Origin: Aquibium oceanicum
GTDB taxonomy: Bacteria > Pseudomonadota > Alphaproteobacteria > Rhizobiales > Rhizobiaceae
Length of the DNA stretch: 64,000 nt
Direction: 5' to 3'
NCBI RefSeq assembly: GCF_001889605.1
Contig: NZ_CP018171.1
Coordinates: 372,001 to 436,000, forward strand
Within the stretch, counting starts at the first letter, position 1. Each line of letters opens with the position of its first letter. The notes beneath the pieces were generated by a model. It had not been told where the DNA came from and searched no databases. It saw nothing but the letters and a program-made list of their open reading frames with translations. The position numbers and the translations under genes are program-made. This document shows positions 28,748-36,744 of this stretch, in pieces.

Positions 28748-29899
28748 CTACTTGTCCACGCCGCCCCAGATTGCTTCCGCCGTCTTTACCACCAGCTCCA
28801 GCTTGCGCTTCTGGTCGTCCGCCGTGACCTTGTTGCCTTCCTCGGTGGAGGCGAAGCCGCATTGGGGGGCGATGCCGAGCTGGTCGAGGTCGGCGTATTG
28901 CGAGGCCGCCTCGAACTTGCGCTTCAGGTCCTCGATGTCCTCGAGCTCGCCGGTCTTGGTGGTGATGAAGCCGGGGAGCACGCGCTTGCTGCCCTTGGGG
29001 AGCAGGCGCAGCGGCTCCAGCCCGCCGGCGCGCTCGCTATCGTACTCCATGAAGTAGATGTCGACGCCGGTCTTGTTGAAGATCGCGTCGGCGGCGGGAT
29101 CGTAGGCGCCCTCGGCGGCATAGGTCGAGACGAAATTGCCGCGGCACATGTGCATGCCGATGACCATGTCCTCGGGGCGGTCCTTGATCGCCTCGTGCAT
29201 CATCCAGGCGTAGCGGTCGATCAGCCAGTCGGGATCGAAGCCTTCGGCCTTCTTTGCCTCCCGGTGCTTGGGGTCGCACAGATAGGCGAAGAAGATGTCG
29301 TCCATCTGAAGGTAGCGGCATCCGGCGTCGTAGAAGACCTTGACGGCCTTGGCGTAGGTCTTCGCGAGGTCGGCGAACAGCGCCTCGGCATCCTCCTGGT
29401 ACTCCTTCGGATGGATGTCCGCCTTCGCGGTGCGGAAGTGGCAGCAGCTGGGGCCCGGGATCGAGATCTTCGGCGTCACCTTGGTGTTGGCCGCGACGAA
29501 CTTGAAGTGCTCGATCATCGGATGGTCTTCGGGAAAATCGAGCTTGCCGGTGATGGTGGGGAAAATGGGGCGCAGCTTGACGCCGTGGAACTGGACGCCT
29601 TCCTCGCGCTCCTCGAGGTCGAGCCCGGTGAGGCCGCCCATGAAGTCGTAGTGCCAGAACGAGCGGCGGATCTCGCCGTCGGTCACGGCGAGCAGCCCGA
29701 CTTCCTCCTGCAGCTTGATGGCGTCGCGGATCGCCTCGTCCTCGGCGGCCTTCAACTCCGCGGCATCGATGGACCGGTCGTCATAGAACTTCTTTCGCGC
29801 GTCCTTGACGGACTGCGGGCGCAAGAGGCTCCCCACATGGTCGGCGCGGTAGGGCGGCTTGGAAACGCTGGTGGAAGGCAATGTCTTCTTCTCCCTCAT
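28748..29899 (-). CDS. MetE-like cobalamin-independent methyltransferase (stand-alone C-terminal domain)
   Basis: A 383-residue protein matching the C-terminal catalytic domain of 5-methyltetrahydropteroyltriglutamate-homocysteine methyltransferase, without the duplicated N-terminal half of true MetE. All four zinc ligands are visible: His250 and Cys252 in HMCRGN, Glu285 in MEYDSE, and Cys347 in PQCGFA. Such single-domain proteins use varied methyl donors. ATG 29899 has no clear ribosome-binding site. A TTG at 29881 is preceded by AGGGAGAAG and may be the real start, removing six residues. No SAM or B12 riboswitch is seen upstream. Confidence 0.88.
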   Translation of the reverse strand: MREKKTLPSTSVSKPPYRADHVGSLLRPQSVKDARKKFYDDRSIDAAELKAAEDEAIRDAIKLQEEVGLLAVTDGEIRRSFWHYDFMGGLTGLDLEEREEGVQFHGVKLRPIFPTITGKLDFPEDHPMIEHFKFVAANTKVTPKISIPGPSCCHFRTAKADIHPKEYQEDAEALFADLAKTYAKAVKVFYDAGCRYLQMDDIFFAYLCDPKHREAKKAEGFDPDWLIDRYAWMMHEAIKDRPEDMVIGMHMCRGNFVSTYAAEGAYDPAADAIFNKTGVDIYFMEYDSERAGGLEPLRLLPKGSKRVLPGFITTKTGELEDIEDLKRKFEAASQYADLDQLGIAPQCGFASTEEGNKVTADDQKRKLELVVKTAEAIWGGVDK

Positions 29900-30034
29900 G
29901 GACAGGCTGGGTCGATGTACCGCATAGGCCCCGGCAGGCGCGGACTCAAGAGCCAGCCACGGCCCGATCGTCGCGCATTCCTGCGGGCGTCAACCATATG
30001 CGCGCGTCGGACGCCGACATGCCAACATGCCCAC

Positions 30035-30065
30035 TGGCAACGCAAATGGTTTTATCGTATAACAA
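30035..30065 (+). promoter_or_regulatory. Promoter with overlapping imperfect palindrome upstream of the TRAP binding-protein gene
   Basis: TGGCAA (30035-30040), a 17-base spacer and TATAAC (30058-30063) form a plausible sigma-70 promoter 26 bases before the ATG. TTATCGTATAACAA (30052-30065) covers the -10 element and resembles FCD-type GntR operators with their GTNTNAC-like half-sites. This is a pattern match only. Confidence 0.4.
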
Positions 30066-30089
30066 TGCAGGACCAAGGGAGGAATTCCA

Positions 30090-31121
30090 ATGAAAATGCT
30101 GAAATGCTCCATAGCCGCTGCCGTCGCGTTCGGCGCGATGACCGTGTCGACCTTCGCGCAGGACGTCACCTTGCGCTTCCACCAGATGCTGCCGCCGCAG
30201 GCGACCATCCCGGCCAAGGCGATCAAGCCGTGGGCGGAAAAGGTGATGAGCGAATCGGGCGGCCGCATCAAGGTCGAGCAGTTCGACGCCATGGCGCTCG
30301 GCGGCAAGCCGCCTGAACTCTACGACCAGGCCAAGGACGGCGCCGTAGACCTGATCTGGACCGTGATCGGCTACACGCCGGGCCGCTTCCCCACCACCGA
30401 GGCCTTCGAGCTTCCGTTCATGATGACCACGGGCGAGGCCACGTCGCGCGCTTTGCAGGAATACTGCGAAAAGAACTGCATGGACGAGTTCTCGGACGTG
30501 AAGGTGATCGCCTGGCACGCCCACGGACCCGGTCTCATCCACTCCAAGGACCCGGTCAACACGCTCGAGGACATGAACGGCCTCAAGATCCGTGGCGGTT
30601 CGCGCGTCATCAACCAGATGCTCGAAAAACTGGGCGCCACGCCCGTCGGCATGCCGGTTCCCGCCGTCTCGGAAGCCCTTTCCAAGGGCGTCATCACGGC
30701 GACGACCATTCCCTGGGAAGTGACACCGGCCCTCAAGGTCAGCGAACTGGTGAAGAACCACACCACGTTCTCGGGCAAGAACGGCCTCTACACCCAGACC
30801 TTCGTGGTGGCCATGAACAAGGCATCCTACGACGCCCTGCCGGATGATCTGAAGAAGGTCATCGACGACAATTCGGGCATGGAGACCGCCGCGTTCTTCG
30901 GTCGTGTCATGGACGAAGGCGATACCGCCGGCAAGGCGATCGCCGAGAAGCTCGGCAACAACATCATCGTGCTCGACGAAGCCGAGACGCAGCGCTGGAA
31001 GGATGCCGCCGAGCCGCTGATCGAAGGCTGGGAAGCCGAGATGGACGGCAAGGGCAAGGACGGCAAGGCCCTCGTCGAGGAAGCCCGCTCGCTGGTCGAC
31101 AAGTATTCCGGCAACATGTAA
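30090..31121 (+). CDS. TRAP transporter periplasmic solute-binding protein (DctP family)
   Basis: A 343-residue periplasmic receptor with a signal peptide (1-23, cleaved after TFA). The DctP/SBP_7 features are visible: LRFHQMLPPQATIPAKAIKPWAE near the N-terminus, then the ligand-anchoring arginine in GLKIRGGSR and PVPAVSEALSKGVI. GGGAGGA precedes the ATG. No DctQ or DctM membrane subunits are nearby; it is an orphan here and must rely on subunits encoded elsewhere. Its neighbour, a D-lyxose-isomerase-like gene, hints at a sugar or sugar-acid ligand, by inference only. Confidence 0.9.
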   Translation: MKMLKCSIAAAVAFGAMTVSTFAQDVTLRFHQMLPPQATIPAKAIKPWAEKVMSESGGRIKVEQFDAMALGGKPPELYDQAKDGAVDLIWTVIGYTPGRFPTTEAFELPFMMTTGEATSRALQEYCEKNCMDEFSDVKVIAWHAHGPGLIHSKDPVNTLEDMNGLKIRGGSRVINQMLEKLGATPVGMPVPAVSEALSKGVITATTIPWEVTPALKVSELVKNHTTFSGKNGLYTQTFVVAMNKASYDALPDDLKKVIDDNSGMETAAFFGRVMDEGDTAGKAIAEKLGNNIIVLDEAETQRWKDAAEPLIEGWEAEMDGKGKDGKALVEEARSLVDKYSGNM

Positions 31122-31148
31122 GCCGCGAAAATACATTCCTGAACATCG

Positions 31149-31172
31149 ACGGCCGCGGGAAACCGCGGCCGT
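31149..31172 (+). terminator. Rho-independent terminator after the TRAP binding-protein gene
   Basis: Perfect 10-base arms ACGGCCGCGG and CCGCGGCCGT around a GAAA tetraloop, followed by TTCCGTT, 27 bases after the stop. This separates the binding-protein gene, which is often made in excess, from the catabolic genes downstream. Confidence 0.8.
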
Positions 31173-31245
31173 TTCCGTTCCAGGGTCTTTCTCCCGCCGC
31201 CCTGCTCGGTGATAATCTCGCCCTGAACGGACTGCGGGAGGGAGC

Positions 31246-31932
31246 ATGAAGCGTTCGACCGTGAACCGGATTCTTGCCGAAGCGGACGAGTTCATCCGCT
31301 CCTTCGGATACCGCCTGCCGCCGTTCGCCTACTGGTCGCCCGCCCAGATGAAGGCGCGCCGCGACGAAATCGTGGGGATCGTCGATGCGCGGCTCGGTTG
31401 GGACATCACCGATTACGGCAAGGGCGATTTCGAGCGGCTCGGCCTGTTTCTCTTCACCGTGCGCAACGGCAACGTGGCCGACCTGCAGCGCGGCCTTGGC
31501 ATGCTTTATGCGGAAAAGATCATGATCTCCCGGCGCGACCAGCTCTCGCCGATGCACCGCCACGTCATCAAGGCCGAGGACATCGTCAACCGGGGCGGCG
31601 GCACGCTGGCGCTCGAGCTTTTCGCCTCCGCCCCCGACGGTTCGATCGACCGGGCCTCCGGCGTGACGGTGCCCACCGACGGGATCCTCCGGACGCTCCC
31701 GGCGGGCGGCGTGCTGACGCTCGCACCGGGTGAGAGCGTCACGCTGCTTCCGGGCGTGTGGCACGCCTTCTGGGCGGCTGAAAAGGACGTGCTGGTCGGC
31801 GAGGTCTCGACGGTGAACGACGATCTGACCGACAATGTCTTCGCCGAACCGCTCGAGCGGTTCTCCGGGATCGAGGAGGACGTCGAGCCGCTCCATCTGC
31901 TCGTCTCCGACTACGAGCGGTGGCTCGGCTGA
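31246..31932 (+). CDS. D-lyxose ketol-isomerase-like cupin protein
   Basis: A 228-residue cupin of the D-lyxose isomerase family, which converts D-lyxose and D-xylulose (also mannose and fructose in some members). The metal site is visible as His104 and His106 in SPMHRH, Glu111 in KAEDIV, and a later histidine in PGVWHAFW. GGGAGGGAGC precedes the ATG. It is 30 bases from the kinase gene and with the dehydrogenase gene forms a small sugar-catabolic set. Confidence 0.85.
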   Translation: MKRSTVNRILAEADEFIRSFGYRLPPFAYWSPAQMKARRDEIVGIVDARLGWDITDYGKGDFERLGLFLFTVRNGNVADLQRGLGMLYAEKIMISRRDQLSPMHRHVIKAEDIVNRGGGTLALELFASAPDGSIDRASGVTVPTDGILRTLPAGGVLTLAPGESVTLLPGVWHAFWAAEKDVLVGEVSTVNDDLTDNVFAEPLERFSGIEEDVEPLHLLVSDYERWLG

Positions 31933-31962
31933 TCCCGTGGAGGATGCAAGGGAGGTAATAGC

Positions 31963-32577
31963 ATGTCCGACATCGCCCATCTCGCGGCCGCCATCTTTCG
32001 CAAGGGCGCGGGCTGCGAGCGCGTTCTCGTCGCTATCGCCGGACCGCCGGGCGTCGGAAAGTCGACGCTTGCCGAGGCGCTGGTTCCCCTTTTGCCGGAA
32101 GGCACTGCCTGCGTGCTGCCGATGGACGCGTTCCACCTCGACAACAGCGTACTCCAGGCGCGCGGACTGATGGCCAGCAAGGGTGCGCCGGAAACGTTCG
32201 ACTTCGGCGGATTTCACGCCACGCTGCGGCGCGTTCGTGACCGCGAAGCCGACGTCGTCATTCCGCTGTTCGACCGCGCCGGGGATTTTTCGCGCGCCGG
32301 CGCGGCGGTCGTCGGCGGCGCGGTGAAGTTCGTGCTGGTCGAGGGGAACTACCTGCTGTCGGACGAGGAGCCGTGGTCGCGGCTGGCGCCGGTGTTCGAC
32401 TTTGCCGTCTTCCTCGACGTGGCCGAAGCCGAACTGGAGCGGCGGCTCATCGAGCGATGGCTCTCGCACGGCCACGGCCCGGAACAGGCGCGCGAGCGTG
32501 CCTTTTCCAACGATTTGCCCAATGCGCGTCGCGTTCTGGCACGCCGACGCGCCGCGGATATGGAATTGAAGTTCTAG
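31963..32577 (+). CDS. P-loop nucleoside/fructose-type kinase (FrcK/PRK-like)
   Basis: A 204-residue kinase of the uridine kinase/phosphoribulokinase/pantothenate-kinase-like superfamily. The P-loop GPPGVGKST is at about 27-35. The substrate region PMDAFHLDN and the VEGNYLL motif with its acidic residue follow, and a lid with paired arginines (ERRLIERWLSHG) is present. It is similar in style to FrcK of rhizobial fructose-uptake operons. After an isomerase gene it probably phosphorylates the ketose or a related sugar; the substrate is not proven. Confidence 0.82.
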   Translation: MSDIAHLAAAIFRKGAGCERVLVAIAGPPGVGKSTLAEALVPLLPEGTACVLPMDAFHLDNSVLQARGLMASKGAPETFDFGGFHATLRRVRDREADVVIPLFDRAGDFSRAGAAVVGGAVKFVLVEGNYLLSDEEPWSRLAPVFDFAVFLDVAEAELERRLIERWLSHGHGPEQARERAFSNDLPNARRVLARRRAADMELKF

Positions 32578-32616
32578 GCGCGTCGCCATCGGACGCCGGA
32601 CGGGCAGGGAGAACAC

Positions 32617-33588
32617 ATGAAAATAGGCTTCATCGGGCTTGGCAATGTCGGCGGCAAGCTCGCCGGATCGCTTCTGCGCAACGGCTTCGATCTGACGGTG
32701 CGCGACCTCGACCGGGCCGCTGCCACCCGCTTCCTGGAGGCGGGTGCTGCATGGGGCGAGAGCCCGCGCGCGATGGCGCAGGAATGCGACATGGTGATCA
32801 CCTGCCTGCCCTCGCCGGCCGCGTCCGCGAAGGTGCTGGAAGCCGACGACGGCATCCTCGCCGGCCTCGGAGAGGGAAAAATCTGGTCGGAGATGTCGAC
32901 CACCGACACGGCCGAGATCACGCGGCTGGCGGCGAAGGTCGAGGCGCTCGGCGCCGCTGCCATCGATTGCCCGGTTTCGGGCGGCGTGCACCGCGCGGCG
33001 ACCGGCAATATCTCGATCTTCGCCGGCTGCGACCGCGCCGTGTTCGAGCGGGTCCTGCCGGTGCTGAAGGTGCTCGGCCGCCGCATCCTGCACACGGGGC
33101 CGGTCGGCACGGCCTCGACGCTGAAGGTCATGACCAACTATCTCGCCACCGCCAACCTTCTCACGCTGTGCGAGGCGCTGGTGACCATGAAGGCGGCAGG
33201 CATGGATCTCGCCACCACCTACGAGGCGATCAAAATATCGTCCGGCACGTCCTTCGTGCACGAGACGGAGAGCCAGCTGATCCTCTCCGGCTCGCGCGAC
33301 GTCGACTTCTCGATGGACCTCGTGATGAAGGACATCGGCCTGTTCCAGACGATCGCGGAACGCAACGGCATTCCGCTGGAGATATCGCCGCTGATGATCG
33401 ACATTTTTCGCGACGGACAGCGCCGCTACGGCGAACGGGCGAATTCGGACGACATCATCCGGCGGCTGGAGGAGGCGACGGGTCTTTCCATACTCGCTCC
33501 GGGCTTTCCGCAGGAACTGGTCGACGACGAACCCGAAGAACCGGGATACGAGGTCTTTCCGCCCGGTCGAGCGGCAGGAGCGGAGTGA
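32617..33588 (+). CDS. NAD(P)-dependent oxidoreductase of the 3-hydroxyisobutyrate dehydrogenase family
   Basis: A 323-residue beta-hydroxyacid dehydrogenase. The Rossmann motif GFIGLGNVGGKLA starts at residue 4. The substrate signature is DCPVSGGVHRAATG (about 117-130), and the catalytic lysine lies in LKVMTNYLATANL (about 169). Members act on 3-hydroxyisobutyrate, tartronate semialdehyde, glycerate-type substrates and others. Position after isomerase and kinase genes suggests a sugar-acid role; the specific substrate is open. It converges on the formamidase gene. Confidence 0.87.
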   Translation: MKIGFIGLGNVGGKLAGSLLRNGFDLTVRDLDRAAATRFLEAGAAWGESPRAMAQECDMVITCLPSPAASAKVLEADDGILAGLGEGKIWSEMSTTDTAEITRLAAKVEALGAAAIDCPVSGGVHRAATGNISIFAGCDRAVFERVLPVLKVLGRRILHTGPVGTASTLKVMTNYLATANLLTLCEALVTMKAAGMDLATTYEAIKISSGTSFVHETESQLILSGSRDVDFSMDLVMKDIGLFQTIAERNGIPLEISPLMIDIFRDGQRRYGERANSDDIIRRLEEATGLSILAPGFPQELVDDEPEEPGYEVFPPGRAAGAE

Positions 33589-33600
33589 GCGGCGGGTCTC

Positions 33601-34536
33601 CTATTCGAAGACGATGCGCGGAAAATAGAAGGACACGACCCAGTTCGGCGCGTCGACGATCTCGCTGATCCTGAGATCGCCGCAGACCGAGCAGAGCATG
33701 TAGGCCTCCTCCGGCGCCATGCCGCGCGTGGCGGCCAGAAGATCGATCATGCCCGAGACCGCGTTGCGCGCTGCCTCCATGAGGTCAGGCCCGACGCCCG
33801 TCGTCACCTCGTAGCCCGCGCCGTCGAGATGGCGCGTCACCGGGCCGGGCGTGGTGAAGCGCGGCATGGGCGGCGCCTTGCGCTTGATCAGGTCGAAGGT
33901 GAACGCGGCGTCCATGGCGCTTTCGATCGCCGTGCCGCAGATCTCGCCGTCGCCCTGTGCGGCATGCGTGTCGCCGACCGAAAACAGCGCGCCGCGAACC
34001 TCCACTGGCAGATAGAGCACTGTGCCGGCCGAGAGATCGCGTATGTCGAGATTGCCGCCGACCCGGCGCGGCGGAACGATCGAATGCAGTCCGGGTTGCG
34101 CGGGCGCAACGCCGATCGTGCCGGCGAACGGCTTCAGCGGAATGTGGGCGTGGCGGCCGAACATCGCGGGCTTGGCGGCTCGGCTGTCGTATTCCCACAG
34201 ATGCAGGCGCGGATCGCTGAACTGGTCGGCGAGCAGGCCGAAGCCGGGGATGATCGCCGTCCAGCCGAAGCCGGACGGTTCGAAATTTCCGATCGTCACC
34301 TTGAGGCAGTCGCCCGGCTCCGCCCCGTCGATGAAGACCGGGCCGGTGACCGGATTGACCCGGTCGAAATCGAGCGCCTTCACGTCGGCGTCGACCGAGG
34401 CTGGCCCGAAATGTCCGTAAGCGGCATCGCGGCACTCGAAGCGTACCGACTCGCCGGGGGCGATCGTCATCGCCGGCGGAAGGGAGTTGTCCCATCCGCA
34501 ATGGCAGCTTGCCGAATGGATCGTCCTGTGCCCCAT
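33601..34536 (-). CDS. Acetamidase/formamidase family protein
   Basis: A 311-residue member of the FmdA_AmdA family, which hydrolyses short amides. Typical elements are the PGESVRFECRDA block near the N-terminus, then DGAEPGDCLKVTI, FSVGDTHAAQGDGE (metal-type residues) and the C-terminal MLCSVCGDLRISEIVD. ATG 34536 (MGHRTIHSASCHCGW) is favoured, as sequence upstream runs towards a repeat and is not family-like. It stands alone between a dehydrogenase gene and a repeat element. Confidence 0.9.
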   Translation of the reverse strand: MGHRTIHSASCHCGWDNSLPPAMTIAPGESVRFECRDAAYGHFGPASVDADVKALDFDRVNPVTGPVFIDGAEPGDCLKVTIGNFEPSGFGWTAIIPGFGLLADQFSDPRLHLWEYDSRAAKPAMFGRHAHIPLKPFAGTIGVAPAQPGLHSIVPPRRVGGNLDIRDLSAGTVLYLPVEVRGALFSVGDTHAAQGDGEICGTAIESAMDAAFTFDLIKRKAPPMPRFTTPGPVTRHLDGAGYEVTTGVGPDLMEAARNAVSGMIDLLAATRGMAPEEAYMLCSVCGDLRISEIVDAPNWVVSFYFPRIVFE

Positions 34537-34652
34537 CGCCACGGCGCGGTTCCTTCTGTCGCGGAGTTCGCTCGGCAAAGTGCCATTTTGCGCTGCCGAA
34601 TGCACCCCTGGCAGCGCTGATTTTCAGGAGCCGGCAGGAGCTCCCGCGGCAC

Positions 34653-34811
34653 CCCTCCCCCTTGAGGGGGGTGGTTGGGGGTGGGGGTCCACCCGAAGGG
34701 CGGAACGAGGAACAGGTTCGGTGGAGCTTGGCTCCAAAGCCGGAACGAAAATGCTCTTTCCCTCGCGCTTCGCGCGGACCCCCACCCTGGCCCTCCCCTC
34801 AAGGGGGAGGG
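34653..34811. repeat. Long imperfect inverted-repeat element (MITE/RIME-like)
   Basis: About 36-38-base arms at 34653-34690 and 34776-34811 (left begins CCCTCCCCCTTGAGGGG; right ends CCCCTCAAGGGGGAGGG) flank an 85-base centre. Each arm is itself partly palindromic (CCCCCTTGAGGGG). The 327-base gap 34537-34863 between the formamidase and aminotransferase genes holds this and no gene. Similar G/C-run inverted repeats are scattered through rhizobial genomes; mobility here is an inference. Confidence 0.75.
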
Positions 34812-34863
34812 ACGATGGCGGGGCGGTTCGCGTCACACCTTCAAAGTCCGACTTGCCGCAGTC

Positions 34864-36234
34864 TCAGCCGAGAACGTCCTTTACGGCGTCCGCCGTCTTG
34901 CCGACGATTTCGTCGGCTTCGGCGCGGGTGAGGCAGAGGGGTGGGGCGAAGCCAAGGATGTCGCCTTGCGGCATGGCGCGGGCGATGACGCCTTTCTTCA
35001 GCAGCGCCGCGGCAACGGCGGGGCCGATCTTGCGCGCCGGGTCAAAGAAGGTCCGCTTGTCCTTGTCGTCGACGAACTCGACCGCGCACAGCATGCCTTC
35101 GCCGCGCACGTCGCCGACATTTGCGTGGCGGCCAAGCGCATCCTTCATCGCGCCGTTCAGGTAGGCGCCCGTCTCGCCGGCGTTCTTCACCAGGCCGAGG
35201 CTGTCGATCAGCTCGAGGTTGGCGACGCCGGCCGCGGCGCCGATCGGATGCGCGGAATAGGTCCAGCCGTGGCCGATCGGGCCGTTCTCGTCTGTGCCGC
35301 GCTCCAGCACCTCCCAGACCCTCTTCGAGATGATCGAGCCCGACAGCGGCGCATAGGCGGAGGTCAACCCCTTGGCGATGGTGATAATGTCGGCCTCGAT
35401 GCCGAAATGGTCGGACCCGAACATGGTGCCCAGCCGTCCGAAGCCCGTCACGACCTCGTCGGCGATGAGCAGGATGTCGTGCTTCTTCAGAACGGTCTGG
35501 ATGGCTTCCCAATAGCCCGCCGGCGGCGGGACGATGCCGCCCGTGCCGAGTACGGGCTCGCCGATGAAGGCGGCGATGGTGTCGGCGCCCTCGCGCTCGA
35601 TGAGCGCCTCGAGTTCCGCCACGCAATGCGCAACGAAGTCGGCTTCGCTCATCGCCAGGTCGGGTCGGCGGTAGAAGTACGGCGCCTCGGTGTGCAGGAT
35701 ACGATCGAGCGGCAGGTCGAACTTGTCGTGGAAGAGCTTCAGCCCCGTCAGCGACCCGGTGACCAGGCCGGAGCCGTGATAGCCGCGCCAGCGCGATACG
35801 ATCTTCTTCTTCTCAGGCCGCCCCAGGATGTTGTTGTAGTACCAGACGAGCTTGACGTTGGTCTCGTTGGCGTCGGATCCGCCGAGGCCGAAATAGACCT
35901 TGGACATGTTCTTCGGCGCCCGCTCCAGCACCATCTTCGCCAGCGTGACGGAGGCTTCCGTGCCGTGGCCGACGTAAGCGTGATAGTAGGCGAGTTCCTT
36001 GGCCTGCGCGGCGATCGCCTCGGCGATCTCGGGGCGGCCATAGCCGACGTTGACGCAGTAGAGGCCGGCAAAGGCGTCGAGCAGGCGGTTGCCGTCGCGG
36101 TCCTCGATGAACACGCCCTTGCCGCCGGTGACGATGCGGTTCGGCGTCTCGCCGCGCGCATGCTGGGCGAGGTGCGTCGAGGGATGGAAGAAATGGTCCC
36201 GGTCCCATTGGTCGATCAGGTCGTTCTTCAGCAT
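34864..36234 (-). CDS. Class III (omega) aminotransferase
   Basis: A 456-residue PLP-dependent aminotransferase of the omega-amino acid:pyruvate/diamine class. The PLP-binding Lys288 is in TIAKGLTSAYAPLSG and the pyridine-contact Asp259 in LIADEVVTGFGR. The glycine-serine phosphate loop GGSDANET is near 118-125. It begins 34 bases after the remnant of an aldehyde dehydrogenase gene on the same strand. Divergent from a DoeA-type hydrolase gene, it could be a DoeD-like diaminobutyrate aminotransferase, but taurine, putrescine or beta-alanine use cannot be excluded. Confidence 0.88.
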   Translation of the reverse strand: MLKNDLIDQWDRDHFFHPSTHLAQHARGETPNRIVTGGKGVFIEDRDGNRLLDAFAGLYCVNVGYGRPEIAEAIAAQAKELAYYHAYVGHGTEASVTLAKMVLERAPKNMSKVYFGLGGSDANETNVKLVWYYNNILGRPEKKKIVSRWRGYHGSGLVTGSLTGLKLFHDKFDLPLDRILHTEAPYFYRRPDLAMSEADFVAHCVAELEALIEREGADTIAAFIGEPVLGTGGIVPPPAGYWEAIQTVLKKHDILLIADEVVTGFGRLGTMFGSDHFGIEADIITIAKGLTSAYAPLSGSIISKRVWEVLERGTDENGPIGHGWTYSAHPIGAAAGVANLELIDSLGLVKNAGETGAYLNGAMKDALGRHANVGDVRGEGMLCAVEFVDDKDKRTFFDPARKIGPAVAAALLKKGVIARAMPQGDILGFAPPLCLTRAEADEIVGKTADAVKDVLG

Positions 36235-36268
36235 GTTTTCTCTCCTGTTCGTTCGATGGCCGGTGCGC

Positions 36269-36535
36269 TCAGGCGGCGTCGCGGCGGATGTATTCGATGT
36301 CCGTATAGGCTTCCATGCCGTGGCGCGACCCCTCGCGCCCGAGCCCGGCCTGCTTGACGCCGCCGAACGGCACCGGCGCGCCGGTGATCCTGGTGCGGTT
36401 TACCGCAGACCAGCCGCGCGCCTTTCGCGAGCCCGTCGGCGACCTGCGCCACCTGCATTTCGACCGCCCGTTCGCTCGCCAGCGGTCCGATGTGTGGGTT
36501 GGAAAGCCCGGGGGCGCACGTTGCCGACGGGCTTG
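36269..36535 (-). pseudogene. Aldehyde dehydrogenase remnant (GabD/DoeC-like), internally deleted
   Basis: Read leftward, 36535 to 36269 shows two pieces of an NAD(P) aldehyde dehydrogenase. The first, GLSNPHIGPLASERAVEMQ through ADGLAKGARLVCG, matches the region following the catalytic cysteine. The second, in another frame, is VNRTRITGAPVPFGGVKQAG then GREGSRHGMEAYTDIEYIRR up to the stop, matching the C-terminus. By comparison with GabD-type proteins about 90-100 residues are lost between them, plus all of the N-terminal part including catalytic Cys and Glu. Its stop is 34 bases before the aminotransferase start, so the two once formed an operon. Confidence 0.88.
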
Positions 36536-36589
36536 TAGGACGCCCGGACGGCCTCGTCCGTGTGGGCTACACTATTGGCATTGTCGGCT

Positions 36590-36603
36590 TGTTGTGCACA
36601 ACA
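36590..36603. promoter_or_regulatory. Perfect 14-base palindrome upstream of the DoeA-like gene, candidate GntR operator
   Basis: TGTTGTGCACAACA is a perfect palindrome 142 bases before the hydrolase ATG and 356 bases from the aminotransferase start, in the divergent control region. A GntR-type regulator gene closes the rightward operon, so this is its natural candidate operator. Binding is inferred. Confidence 0.5.
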
Positions 36604-36744
36604 TCAATCCCGCGAGCTACGCTGTCAACGGATTGTTCTTGCGATCCCTGCGAAAGCATCTGCTAGCCGGACATACGGTGAAGTAGACGTACACATGAAG
36701 GCGACCGCGGTCAGGGCGATCCCCGCACCGCTCGAGGAGGAAGC

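Noticed and set aside
29900-30089. Possible SAM or cobalamin riboswitch upstream of the MetE-like gene
   Set aside because: No B12-box or SAM-II/SAM-V-like conserved core could be found by eye in the 190-base gap.
30964-33261. 765-residue open frame on the minus strand
   Set aside because: It covers the 3' end of the TRAP gene, the isomerase, kinase and dehydrogenase genes in antisense, all of which have recognisable motifs and ribosome-binding sites.
34675-36357. 560-residue open frame on the plus strand
   Set aside because: It runs through the inverted repeat and is antisense to the aminotransferase gene; composition is that of a shadow frame.
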